A DNA stretch of 64,000 nt from CBDFMR01 sp965249765 (GTDB lineage: Bacteria > Bacteroidota > Bacteroidia > Chitinophagales > Saprospiraceae): assembly GCA_965249765.1 (NCBI GenBank), contig CBDFMR010000005.1:62001-126000 (forward strand). Reading direction: 5' to 3'. The notes beneath the pieces are model-generated. The model saw only the letters and a program-made list of their open reading frames with translations, was not told the origin of the DNA and did no database searches. The translations under genes were made by a program, and so were the position numbers. Of the stretch, positions 17,804 through 25,717 are shown piece after piece; the stretch's first letter is position 1; the number at the start of each line of letters is the position of its first letter.

Positions 17804-19839
17804 TAATTTTTTTTTTGATCCTTGATCACCTCTCTTTTGATCTCTATACTTTCTGGTCCTGCTATGATTTTAAACTCAGTACGTCGATTGATCTGGTGTT
17901 GATCTTCATCACATCTAACTCCGTTGACACAGCCATTGAGGATCTGAGCTTCACCATAACCTACCGGTTTTATCCTATCGGATGCTACTCCTTTATCTAT
18001 CAGCCATTGCGTTGCAGACTCGGCTCTTCGCTGACTAAGTTTCTGGTTATAGGTCGACACTCCACGCGAATCTGTATGTGATGACAACTCAATGATCATA
18101 TCGGGATATTGCTCCATCAACCCTTGCAATACTCTTAAATCCTTTTCAGCATCCAGCAAGATTTTATCATCATCAAAGTCATAATAGATGTTATTGAGTC
18201 TTATCGTTTGATTGATTGTAACAATCTCAATTTCAGGCTCCCTAGGTATGGGCTTGAGATCAATTGTTCTCTTTACCGTATAATCATCCAGTATACCGAA
18301 TGTGTTGAACTCTACTGAGTCTGGGTAATAACCATCCCTTGTCACGATGGCCTTGTATTTATGATCTGATTCCAAAAGAAAGTTGAAGTCGTTGCCAGTG
18401 AAGTTGGTCTTGCTACCAGGTTCCATCTCTACTACAGACAGATCTTTTAGTACTATGGTAGCCTTGTCAAGTGGCTTATCAGCACCTGTCACCAATGCCA
18501 GAAGATCGATCACTGTCTCTCTGATCTCTACCGTAAAAATATCATCACAGCACGTACGACTCTTGAGTCTACGTTTCTCTTTTAAAGGTCTGTTAGAGAC
18601 CAGAAATCCCTTGCCACCGTCATCAGAAAACCTCAGGTAAAGGTCATCATAAGACGTGTTGTAGCTAAATCCGATATTGGCTGGATCGCTCCATCGTGAT
18701 CCATCCCAAGTAGAATAGAAGATATCCAAGCCTCCCATTCCAGGATGTCCATCTGAGCTAAAATAAAGTGTCCCATCAGAGTAATAAGGTGTCACATCGT
18801 CTTTCTCAGTATTAATCTTCTCCCCCAAATTTACGGGAGTACTATATTCAGTGTCATCAATCTTTGTTGCATAATAAATATCATATCCACCAGTACCCCC
18901 GTCCATATTGGAGACGAAATAGAGTACTTCACTACCAAATAACTCTCCTACAACGGCTTGCTTAATTTCATAGTCTCCATTTATCCCTTCCACTTCTATA
19001 GCAGGACTCCACTCTTCATCATTCTTAAAGCTAACCATGATCCGTGATTCCGTGACCTTATTACTTTCAAGAATGGCCCTTGTAAAGAACATGCGTTTCC
19101 CATCTAGAGAAAAAGAAACATTGGTCGTATGATAGCCTTCTCTATTGATGTGGTCGGGAAGTGGATCGGCCTTTTCGTAGTTTCCTTTGTCGTTCTTTCT
19201 AGCTGCATAGATCCGGGCATATGCCTTGGCGCCATGATTATCAAATTCTATTTCCTTGTGCTCGCCGAAGGAAGTAAAGAACAAGGTCCCATCTCTATAG
19301 ATAGAAGGAGAATACTCTGACTGACCAAAGTTTATTTTCTTACCGGCATATTGGATTACAGCATCTATATTTTGCTCATAAGAATCCATCATTTCTATGC
19401 CTTTCAACTCATGCTTTGCTAATGCTATTTCATCTTCATCTTCAGCATACTCGATAAATTTATTGAACTCATTCAGGGCTTGATCATACTTACCCTGTGC
19501 CTTGAGGGCCATGGCGTATTCAATACGAAAATCTTGATAGAGATTGTTCCGGTCCCTCTTTAGGAGTCTTTCGAGGTTTTTTTCTGACCTCTCGTAATCA
19601 CGTAATAGGTATCCTAGATTAGCTATCCTCGCAGCAACGTCTTTATCTCTTTTCTCATCATAGGCTTTCTCATACCAATGTAGAGCATTGTAATAATCAT
19701 CTTTCTCCAATGCCAGCTCTGCTGTCTCTATCATGGTCTCATAAGGAATGCTACGAATAGGTTGCGCTTGAACAGAAACCATTAGCACCATAAAAACTAG
19801 GATGGATATATATTTCATCTTGGTCATAAATCTTATCAT
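17803..19839 (-). CDS. OmpA family protein with TPR and PD40 propeller
   Basis: A 678-residue envelope protein. A signal peptide ends near SVQAQ (better start at the Met of KMKYISILVF, position 19818). TPR-like helices follow (about 35-150), then a PD40 beta-propeller (about 170-430: SEYSPSIYRDGTLFFTS, PYYSDGTLYFSSDG), a carboxypeptidase-regulatory-like domain, and a C-terminal OmpA peptidoglycan-binding domain (about 550-665: IYYDFDDDKI, ELSSHTDSRG, QRRAESA, PVGYGE). Such proteins pair with PorP/SprF proteins at the T9SS and in gliding systems; PorE is a relative. It lies 11 bases downstream of the PorP/SprF gene. The reading frame ends at a ten-A run beyond which a DUF1573 domain continues in the next frame. 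Confidence 0.93.
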   Translation of the reverse strand: MIRFMTKMKYISILVFMVLMVSVQAQPIRSIPYETMIETAELALEKDDYYNALHWYEKAYDEKRDKDVAARIANLGYLLRDYERSEKNLERLLKRDRNNLYQDFRIEYAMALKAQGKYDQALNEFNKFIEYAEDEDEIALAKHELKGIEMMDSYEQNIDAVIQYAGKKINFGQSEYSPSIYRDGTLFFTSFGEHKEIEFDNHGAKAYARIYAARKNDKGNYEKADPLPDHINREGYHTTNVSFSLDGKRMFFTRAILESNKVTESRIMVSFKNDEEWSPAIEVEGINGDYEIKQAVVGELFGSEVLYFVSNMDGGTGGYDIYYATKIDDTEYSTPVNLGEKINTEKDDVTPYYSDGTLYFSSDGHPGMGGLDIFYSTWDGSRWSDPANIGFSYNTSYDDLYLRFSDDGGKGFLVSNRPLKEKRRLKSRTCCDDIFTVEIRETVIDLLALVTGADKPLDKATIVLKDLSVVEMEPGSKTNFTGNDFNFLLESDHKYKAIVTRDGYYPDSVEFNTFGILDDYTVKRTIDLKPIPREPEIEIVTINQTIRLNNIYYDFDDDKILLDAEKDLRVLQGLMEQYPDMIIELSSHTDSRGVSTYNQKLSQRRAESATQWLIDKGVASDRIKPVGYGEAQILNGCVNGVRCDEDQHQINRRTEFKIIAGPESIEIKREVIKDQKKN

Positions 19840-19850
19840 TATAATATAAA

Positions 19851-20885
19851 CTACAGTCTTGGACAGAAGATTATAGGCTTGAGTTCAGGTTTTTTATAAA
19901 TCTTGCCTATGTACATGACGCCAATCTCGAAACCTCCTACTGTACTTGTCGCAGACGTCGAGTTGCCAAACAGATTCATGTCATAGCTAGCTCCTATCTT
20001 GATGTCTTTGATATCTACACCGAGCAATATTTGCAGATCAAAAGCATCGGCAATCCTAGCTCCTAGTCCTCCATTGAGCACTATTCCTTTCTCAGGCTTG
20101 ATCAAGTATCCTATTTCTCCTTGAACTACTGTTTCCAAACTAGGGCCTTGCTTCTGGACAAATAAAGTGGGTGTCAGTGTCATCTTTTTATCAAGCGCCA
20201 TGCGATAATCCGTAAATCCGGTGATACGTAATGGTAGCTCATCTCTTCCCGTTGATACAGACTTATCAGGGCTAAACAGATGGCTTGCTGCGAGACCTAC
20301 TCTAAAAGAATTGGTCTTGCCTACCAAGTTTCTCATTAAAAGTCCAAAAGTCCAATCTTTGAAGCTGCCATCAAGCTCACCATTCATTCCAGACGTAAAC
20401 AAGCTATTTAATTCATCATCAGTTCCTTCTCCTCCATTTAGCTCAGGACGACTAGTTAGACTAGCTTGATTCACTTTCACCGATGCCAGATTATATTGAC
20501 CGCCCAAGGTGAGGATGCTCCTATTCTTTTTATCAAAGCTTAGATGATAAGCCAAGTTAAGACGTGAAATGGTCGTTTTGAGCGATGAATGCCCAGCAAC
20601 ATCGTAGTCAAAAGCTACACCAACGCCTATCCAATCCTGCTGTCTCAATCCTCTGATGATAGGAGAGTCAACATATATATTGGCCGTACGATAAGGTCTA
20701 GCACTCCATGATGCCCATTGATCTCGATAAATACCCCCCACTCTGAAGGTTCCCAGATAGGCTCCTGTCAGCGCCGGATTTACATCCAATGGGGCAAACT
20801 TAAATTGCGAGAAATGCAAATCCTGAGCAGTCAATGTAAATGCAAGGAAAATGCACAATGTCGATAAAATGATCCTAAATCGCAT
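19851..20885 (-). CDS. PorP/SprF family type IX secretion membrane protein
   Basis: A 344-residue outer-membrane beta-barrel of the PorP/SprF family, whose members anchor T9SS cargo or gliding components at the cell surface. It has a signal peptide (ending TLTAQ, residue 20) followed by DLHFSQFKFAPLDVNPALTGAY and VGGIYRDQWASW, which are the hallmark N-terminal motifs. It is the first gene of a pair with the OmpA/PD40 protein, an arrangement repeated many times in Bacteroidota genomes, often next to a large type B cargo gene. Here the nearest such cargo is 11 kb away. Confidence 0.93.
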   Translation of the reverse strand: MRFRIILSTLCIFLAFTLTAQDLHFSQFKFAPLDVNPALTGAYLGTFRVGGIYRDQWASWSARPYRTANIYVDSPIIRGLRQQDWIGVGVAFDYDVAGHSSLKTTISRLNLAYHLSFDKKNRSILTLGGQYNLASVKVNQASLTSRPELNGGEGTDDELNSLFTSGMNGELDGSFKDWTFGLLMRNLVGKTNSFRVGLAASHLFSPDKSVSTGRDELPLRITGFTDYRMALDKKMTLTPTLFVQKQGPSLETVVQGEIGYLIKPEKGIVLNGGLGARIADAFDLQILLGVDIKDIKIGASYDMNLFGNSTSATSTVGGFEIGVMYIGKIYKKPELKPIIFCPRL

Positions 20886-21038
20886 ATGACGAGTTTGGGT
20901 TATAAATTAAGTACGAAATATAAGGCTATTTATCATAACGGTTGTGTCGCGTAGGTTGTTAATTACTTGTATTAACCATCCATTTCGTAGTCCATATAAT
21001 CTCAATCGATAGAACGGATGCTATATTTGACCAGCTCT

Positions 21039-22025
21039 ATGCGACTGACAATTGTCTATATATGTGTATTTCTCTGCTGCATCACTAATGGGTGGTCTCA
21101 AAAAAATGAGGACTTATCATTTTTTGAGCCTGCCGACACTTTTCATTCTAAACGTTTTAACACTGCATTGATCGTGGGTGGAGCAACCTATGCGGGATTT
21201 TCGTACGCTCTATATAAAACATGGTATAGCGACTATCCTCAGCAATCTTTTCATTTTTTTAATGATTGGAACGAGTGGTCTAATATGGACAAGGCAGGAC
21301 ATGTATATAGTGCGTACTTTCAATCCAGACTATGCTATACGGGGGGAAAATGGACGGGACTAAAAGAAGACGATGCCATCCTCACCGGAATTATTTGTGG
21401 CACCCTGTTCCAGTCCACAATTGAAGTCATGGATGGTTTCTCCACTCAGTGGGGTTTTAGCATCCCTGACTTTACTGCTAATCTAATCGGTGTAGCCAGT
21501 TTTGCCACTCAGCAAAAGTTATGGAAAGATCAAAAGATTGTTCTAAAGGTGTCTTCTACACCAGTAGATTACTCTAAAAATCCTATTATTTCTCAATCCG
21601 GTTCTGCAAGCAGTACTCTTAATAAGCGAGCCAACGACCTCTTCGGTCCAAGTTTCTATGAGCGATTCTTGAAAGACTATAATGCTCAGACCGTATGGGC
21701 TTCATTTAATATAGAATCTTTCACAAAAGGGGATACCTGGGTTCCAGATTGGTTAAATGTTGCAGTAGGCTATGGTGCTGAAAATATGCTCGGGGGATTT
21801 ACAAACTCATGGCAGGAAGGAATGGAGTCTTATCTTTTATCTGATGATACTCTACCTCGATATCAACAGTACTATCTATCTCTTGATGTAGACCTCACCA
21901 GAATAAAAACTGACAACTTTTTCTTCAAGACTATTCTCTCCATGCTCAACATTTTTAAGCTTCCCGCACCTGCCCTAGAAGTGACCTCTCAAGGAGGTGT
22001 CATTTTTCATTTTCTGAGGTTTTAA
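21039..22025 (+). CDS. DUF2279 family protein
   Basis: A secreted or membrane-associated protein of about 328 residues. The ATG at 21039 gives a good signal peptide (MRLTIVYICVFLCCITNGWS); an in-frame ATG at 21018 is also possible. The body matches DUF2279: ALYKTWYSDYPQQSFHFFND, then NMDKAGHVYSAYFQSR, then WGFSIPDFTANLIGV. The family is related to YfiM-like lipoproteins and its role is unknown. It stands alone on the plus strand, diverging from the PorP/SprF gene. Confidence 0.85.
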   Translation: MRLTIVYICVFLCCITNGWSQKNEDLSFFEPADTFHSKRFNTALIVGGATYAGFSYALYKTWYSDYPQQSFHFFNDWNEWSNMDKAGHVYSAYFQSRLCYTGGKWTGLKEDDAILTGIICGTLFQSTIEVMDGFSTQWGFSIPDFTANLIGVASFATQQKLWKDQKIVLKVSSTPVDYSKNPIISQSGSASSTLNKRANDLFGPSFYERFLKDYNAQTVWASFNIESFTKGDTWVPDWLNVAVGYGAENMLGGFTNSWQEGMESYLLSDDTLPRYQQYYLSLDVDLTRIKTDNFFFKTILSMLNIFKLPAPALEVTSQGGVIFHFLRF

Positions 22026-22470
22026 TCAGTTTTTCCTTGCATGCTGTAGTTGGTCTTTGAGTTCCTGTAGCTCGGATTCCCATTGTGAGACTGTCACGGC
22101 ATCACCATACATATCAGCAGCTTCGATGACGGATGGTCTGATCTGATCTGATCTGCCCAAGCATCAATAATAGGAGTAAGCGTAGATGCTGACATAGGTC
22201 CTGTAATCAGTGATTGCACCGCTTCCTGATATTCATCTTCATAGCTTGTCCAACCTCCCGTAAGCTTATCACAAGCCGCTGACCTTTGTCTTGAGAAAAA
22301 CAAACCAAAGAAGAAAGGCTCGCAATCATTGGATATTTCTCCCCATTCGTCTGCAATAGGTGTTATCGGATTTTGGTTTTCAATGATGTTTTCAAACGCG
22401 TTGTCAAGATCCCATGGAATCAGATGAAGTTTATTCTCTGTGGGCTCTCCGTACCAATAATAATTATGAG
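22026..22470 (-). pseudogene. 3' remnant of a CotH-family protein gene
   Basis: Reading leftwards, one frame encodes NYYWYGEPTENKLHLIPWD, then LDNAFENIIE and a cysteine-containing segment (NDCEPFFFGLFFSRQR). The IPWDLD element fits the C-terminal part of CotH kinase-like proteins. A five-base unit (CTGAT on the plus strand) is present three times plus a part at 22138-22155; removing one unit restores a frame that runs on (IRPSVIEAADMYGDAV, then WESELQELKDQLQ) to a stop at 22026. The 5' part of the gene is missing: near 22470 the sequence switches to an unrelated lipoprotein tail. So the copy is both truncated and frameshifted. Confidence 0.7.
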
Positions 22471-22671
22471 GCTCACATGAATTTTGCGAACAATACCAAT
22501 GAAATGCACCAACATCATTTCTTATGGATCAATCGCTTGTCAAATCCCGTGTTTATATTGTCAGAACAGGGAGATTACTCTCCTCTTGCGGTACTAGGAG
22601 AAGAGGTATTTGGAACTTCCGAGGAAGAATTTCATTGGTACGGAAGCTTTACGTTTCAGGTGGTGGAATGA
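22470..22671 (+). pseudogene. 3' fragment of a lipoprotein gene, paralogous to the one at 22988
   Basis: The frame NPVFILSEQGDYSPL...EEEFHWYGSFTFQVVE ends at 22671. It aligns with the end of the frameshifted lipoprotein downstream (DPVFILQEPGIYEPL...EEEFHLHAGFTFEVVE). No start or signal peptide belongs to it; the preceding bases are antisense CotH remnant. The longer open frame from 22414 is therefore chimeric and not a gene. Confidence 0.7.
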
Positions 22672-22699
22672 TCCTATTTAAGACTTCTTTTGTTCTTAT

Positions 22700-22835
22700 A
22701 AAGCGGAATGATCATTGACCCCGTAACGCATCGCCCAGATGCTTCGGTTGGCGATACCCTCCAATTAATGAAAAAACACAAAATCGGAGGAATACCCATC
22801 ATTGACGGTGACAATAAGCTGGTGGGCATCTTGAC
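22700..22835 (+). pseudogene. 136-bp displaced copy of an internal piece of guaB
   Basis: Bases 22700-22835 match guaB 24512-24647 at 131 of 136 positions, in the same orientation and at a constant offset of 1812 bases. The copied piece encodes part of the first CBS domain (DPVT, then LQLMKKHKIGGIPIIDGDN). Three of the five differences change an amino acid. It has no start, stop or rest of the enzyme. Confidence 0.95.
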
Positions 22836-22983
22836 TTACTTGATATCAACAGATCTACAATAGCATAGGTAATAACGTACTTACTCTAGGACATTACAAA
22901 AACGAGTTAATCCAGAATTATCTCGGAAGCACGTGCAATACTGTTGCAGAAATGGATGACTTATTTGATTCATATGAATATTA
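22836..22983 (+). pseudogene. Orphan 3' gene tail of unknown origin
   Basis: Directly after the guaB piece, one frame reads YQQIYNSIGNNVLTLGHYKN, then ELIQNYLGSTCNTVAEMDD and ends EYEY-like at the TAA at 22981-22983. There is no start codon and I do not recognise the family. It looks like another gene end joined at the guaB fragment. Confidence 0.45.
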
Positions 22984-22987
22984 AACC

Positions 22988-23643
22988 ATGAGATTTTGTT
23001 GGATATTCTGCTTGTTACTGCTGAGCTCTTGTGGGTGCAACGATGATGACTGCAACAATGAGTTTGAAGTTACAGACTACAACTTTATTATTCCTACTGA
23101 AGTAATACCTCAAGAATTATTCTATAATGTGGGAGATACTTTGATAGTAAAATATGATTTCTCTGATATGGTAGAAGAGCTGAATGATGGTTTGCTATAC
23201 CACTTGGTTAATTATAAATTTAATGTAGTTTTTAGGATGTCCAATCTTGAAAAAACGAACCCAGAAATTCATTTTACGGATTACTTTGATATTCATGAAC
23301 TGCTCACTTCAGATGATCTGATAGTAGATCATAGCAGTAGTGGTGGTCAATCATTATTGCATGAATTTATATATGCGGACGAAAGATATTCATCATTAAT
23401 AACAATGGTAGCAAGGGTGCCGGGACATTTTTATATTAGAATTTTTCTGAAAACAATAGCTTTGCCCCACATCAAGATTTTGAAGGAAAATGCAATGGTC
23501 GTGTTTCTGACCCAGTATTTATTTTACAGGAACCAGGAATTTATGAGCCACTGACTCCTATCAGCGAAGAATTCTTCATAGGAAATATAACTGAAGAAGA
23601 ATTTCATTTGCATGCTGGCTTTACCTTTGAGGTAGTGGAGTAG
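22988..23643 (+). pseudogene. Lipoprotein of unknown family with one-base frameshift
   Basis: The frame opens with a lipoprotein signal (LLLLSSC, Cys15, then GCNDDD) and continues for about 150 residues (FEVTDYNFIIPTEVIPQ). At the five-T run 23442-23446 the correct continuation moves to another frame: one more T would read FSENNSFAPHQDFEGKCNG and then DPVFILQEPG, finishing at the TAG at 23641-23643. That tail resembles the fragment ending at 22671, which supports it as the authentic end. As written, the protein stops early at 23554. I do not recognise the family. Confidence 0.75.
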
Positions 23644-23693
23644 TTTCCATTATGTTTACTGATTTTAAGCCTTTTGATAAGGCGATGTGTCGA

Positions 23694-24146
23694 CTACAGC
23701 TTCTTCCTTTTATTCTTAAAGAAACTCGAAATAATCACGGAACACTCATCATGGAGTATTCCATACTCTAGCTTGGTGTCAGGATGCAGGAGTTCTTTTC
23801 CGTATCGCATGAATCCACCTTTGTCATCACTCGCTCCATACACTACCTTAGATATCTGAGACCACCTCAGTGCACCAGCGCACATGATGCAGGGCTCTAG
23901 CGTAATATACATGGTACAGTCATGCAGGTATTTGCTTCCTAAAAAACTACAAGCTGAGGTGATGGCAAGAATCTCCGCATGAGCAGTGACATCATTGAGT
24001 AGCTGAACCTGATTATGAGCCCGAGCAATGATCTGCTTATTACATACAACTACTACTCCCACCGGTATCTCATCTTTCGCCCTTGCAATAGCAGCTTCCT
24101 TTAAGGCTTGTTGCATGTAATACTGATCTGAATGAATTGTAAACAT
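23694..24146 (-). CDS. tadA: tRNA adenosine(34) deaminase or related nucleoside deaminase
   Basis: A 150-residue zinc-dependent cytidine/deoxycytidylate deaminase-fold enzyme. The zinc and catalytic residues are HAE (His56, Glu58) and PCIMC (Cys86 and Cys89). MQQALKEAAIARAKDEIPVG and RAHNQ are typical of TadA, which converts A34 to inosine in tRNA-Arg. Guanine deaminase-like relatives are close, so the substrate is somewhat less certain than the fold. It is divergent from guaB, with about 76 bases between them. Confidence 0.88.
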   Translation of the reverse strand: MFTIHSDQYYMQQALKEAAIARAKDEIPVGVVVVCNKQIIARAHNQVQLLNDVTAHAEILAITSACSFLGSKYLHDCTMYITLEPCIMCAGALRWSQISKVVYGASDDKGGFMRYGKELLHPDTKLEYGILHDECSVIISSFFKNKRKKL

Positions 24147-24189
24147 GGTACTAAAAGTATACCATTTGTAAAATTAATACTAAGCAAAA

Positions 24190-24219
24190 TTGATTCTTTT
24201 AAAATCTACTCTATCTTTG
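24190..24219 (+). promoter_or_regulatory. guaB promoter (TTG ... TAnnTTTG)
   Basis: TTG at 24190-24192 and TATCTTTG at 24212-24219, separated by 19 bases, fit the Bacteroidota -33/-7 consensus. The box ends only three bases before the ATG at 24223, so the transcript would have almost no leader. Confidence 0.7.
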
Positions 24220-24222
24220 CAT

Positions 24223-25704
24223 ATGGAAACAAGAAACTCCCCTTCCGTTATTTCAATTCAAGATGCTTTGACCTTTGATGATGTGCTGCTCGTGCCATCA
24301 TACTCTGATGTGTTGCCCAGAGAAGTAGACATATCCACTCAGTTTACTCGTAATCTACGCATCAATGTACCTATCGTATCTGCAGCCATGGACACTGTGA
24401 CTGAGTTCAAACTAGCCATTGCAATGGCCAAAGAGGGAGGCATAGGCATCATCCATAAAAACATGACGATTGATCAACAAGCGGAACAAGTGAGGGCCGT
24501 AAAGAGATCAGAAAGTGGAATGATCATTGACCCCGTAACGCTTCGCCCAGATGCTTCGGTTGACGATGCCCTCCAATTAATGAAAAAACACAAAATCGGA
24601 GGAATACCCATCATTGACGGTGACAATAAACTGGTGGGCATCTTGACCAATAGAGACCTTCGATTTGAAACTAAGGGCAGTAAATTGGTCAGGGAAATTA
24701 TGACACGTGAGAATCTTATTACTGCTCCTGAGGGAACTACATTGGACCAAGCGCGTGAAACACTCCAGAAGTATAAAATCGAAAAACTACCCGTCGTCAA
24801 TGAGTCAAATACACTCGTGGGCTTGATAACGTATAAAGACATCTTAAAAGTTGAGAATTATCCCAATTCCAGTAAGGACACCCATGGAAGGTTGGTTGTA
24901 GGCGCCGCTGTAGGGGTAACAAGAGACATGCTAGACAGAGTGGCAGCATTGAATTCTGTTGCGGTAGATGTTATTTGTCTCGATACCGCACATGGACACT
25001 CAAAAGGAGTCCTCGATTCTGTCAAAGAAGTAAAAAAGAATTTTCCAGACCTTGAAGTCATCGGTGGAAATGTAGCCACAGGTCCCGGTGCGAAGGCTCT
25101 CGTAGATGCGGGAGTGGATGGCATCAAAGTGGGTGTAGGACCAGGAAGTATCTGTACAACTAGAATCGTAGCTGGAGTAGGAGTACCGCAATTGACGGCC
25201 ATCATGAATGCTGCTCAGGCAACCGCTGGATCAGGTGTGCCCATCGTTGCAGATGGTGGTGTGAGATATACAGGAGACATAGCCAAGGCACTGGTAGCCG
25301 GCGCAAGCACTGTAATGGCCGGTTCACTATTTGCAGGTACTGAGGAAGCTCCGGGTGAAACTATCATTTTCCAGGGAAGGAAGTTTAAAGTCTATCGCGG
25401 TATGGGATCGCTTGGAGCAATGGAACTAGGGTCAAAAGACAGGTATTTCCAAGACACAGAAGACGATATCAAAAAGCTGGTTCCTGAAGGTATTGAAGGA
25501 AGACTTCCTTTTAAAGGAACGGTCTCAGAAGTGATGGTTCAGTATATTGGTGGACTACGAGCGGGTATGGGATACTGTGGTGCTGCAGACGTAAAATCTC
25601 TACAGTCTTCCTCATTGGTGCGGATAACCAATTCTGGAATTACGGAAAGTCATCCCCATAATATCACGATTACTAAGGAAGCACCTAACTACTCTATGAG
25701 GTAG
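24223..25704 (+). CDS. guaB: Inosine-5'-monophosphate dehydrogenase
   Basis: Oxidises IMP to XMP, the committed step of GMP synthesis. The chain of 493 residues starts METRNSPSVISIQDALTFDD and has the catalytic (beta/alpha)8 barrel interrupted by two CBS domains (about 95-215). The active-site loop GVGPGSICTTR holds the catalytic cysteine, and DGGVRYTGDIAKALVAGA and GRKFKVYRGMGS follow as in the family. I choose the ATG at 24223; the longer frame from a TTG at 24190 would begin inside the promoter. A 136-bp internal piece is copied upstream at 22700. Confidence 0.97.
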   Translation: METRNSPSVISIQDALTFDDVLLVPSYSDVLPREVDISTQFTRNLRINVPIVSAAMDTVTEFKLAIAMAKEGGIGIIHKNMTIDQQAEQVRAVKRSESGMIIDPVTLRPDASVDDALQLMKKHKIGGIPIIDGDNKLVGILTNRDLRFETKGSKLVREIMTRENLITAPEGTTLDQARETLQKYKIEKLPVVNESNTLVGLITYKDILKVENYPNSSKDTHGRLVVGAAVGVTRDMLDRVAALNSVAVDVICLDTAHGHSKGVLDSVKEVKKNFPDLEVIGGNVATGPGAKALVDAGVDGIKVGVGPGSICTTRIVAGVGVPQLTAIMNAAQATAGSGVPIVADGGVRYTGDIAKALVAGASTVMAGSLFAGTEEAPGETIIFQGRKFKVYRGMGSLGAMELGSKDRYFQDTEDDIKKLVPEGIEGRLPFKGTVSEVMVQYIGGLRAGMGYCGAADVKSLQSSSLVRITNSGITESHPHNITITKEAPNYSMR

Positions 25705-25717
25705 GTAGTTTCTATTA

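Noticed and set aside
22414..22671. 85-codon plus-strand frame read as a gene
   Set aside because: Its first third is antisense CotH remnant and its last part is a lipoprotein tail; the start is accidental.
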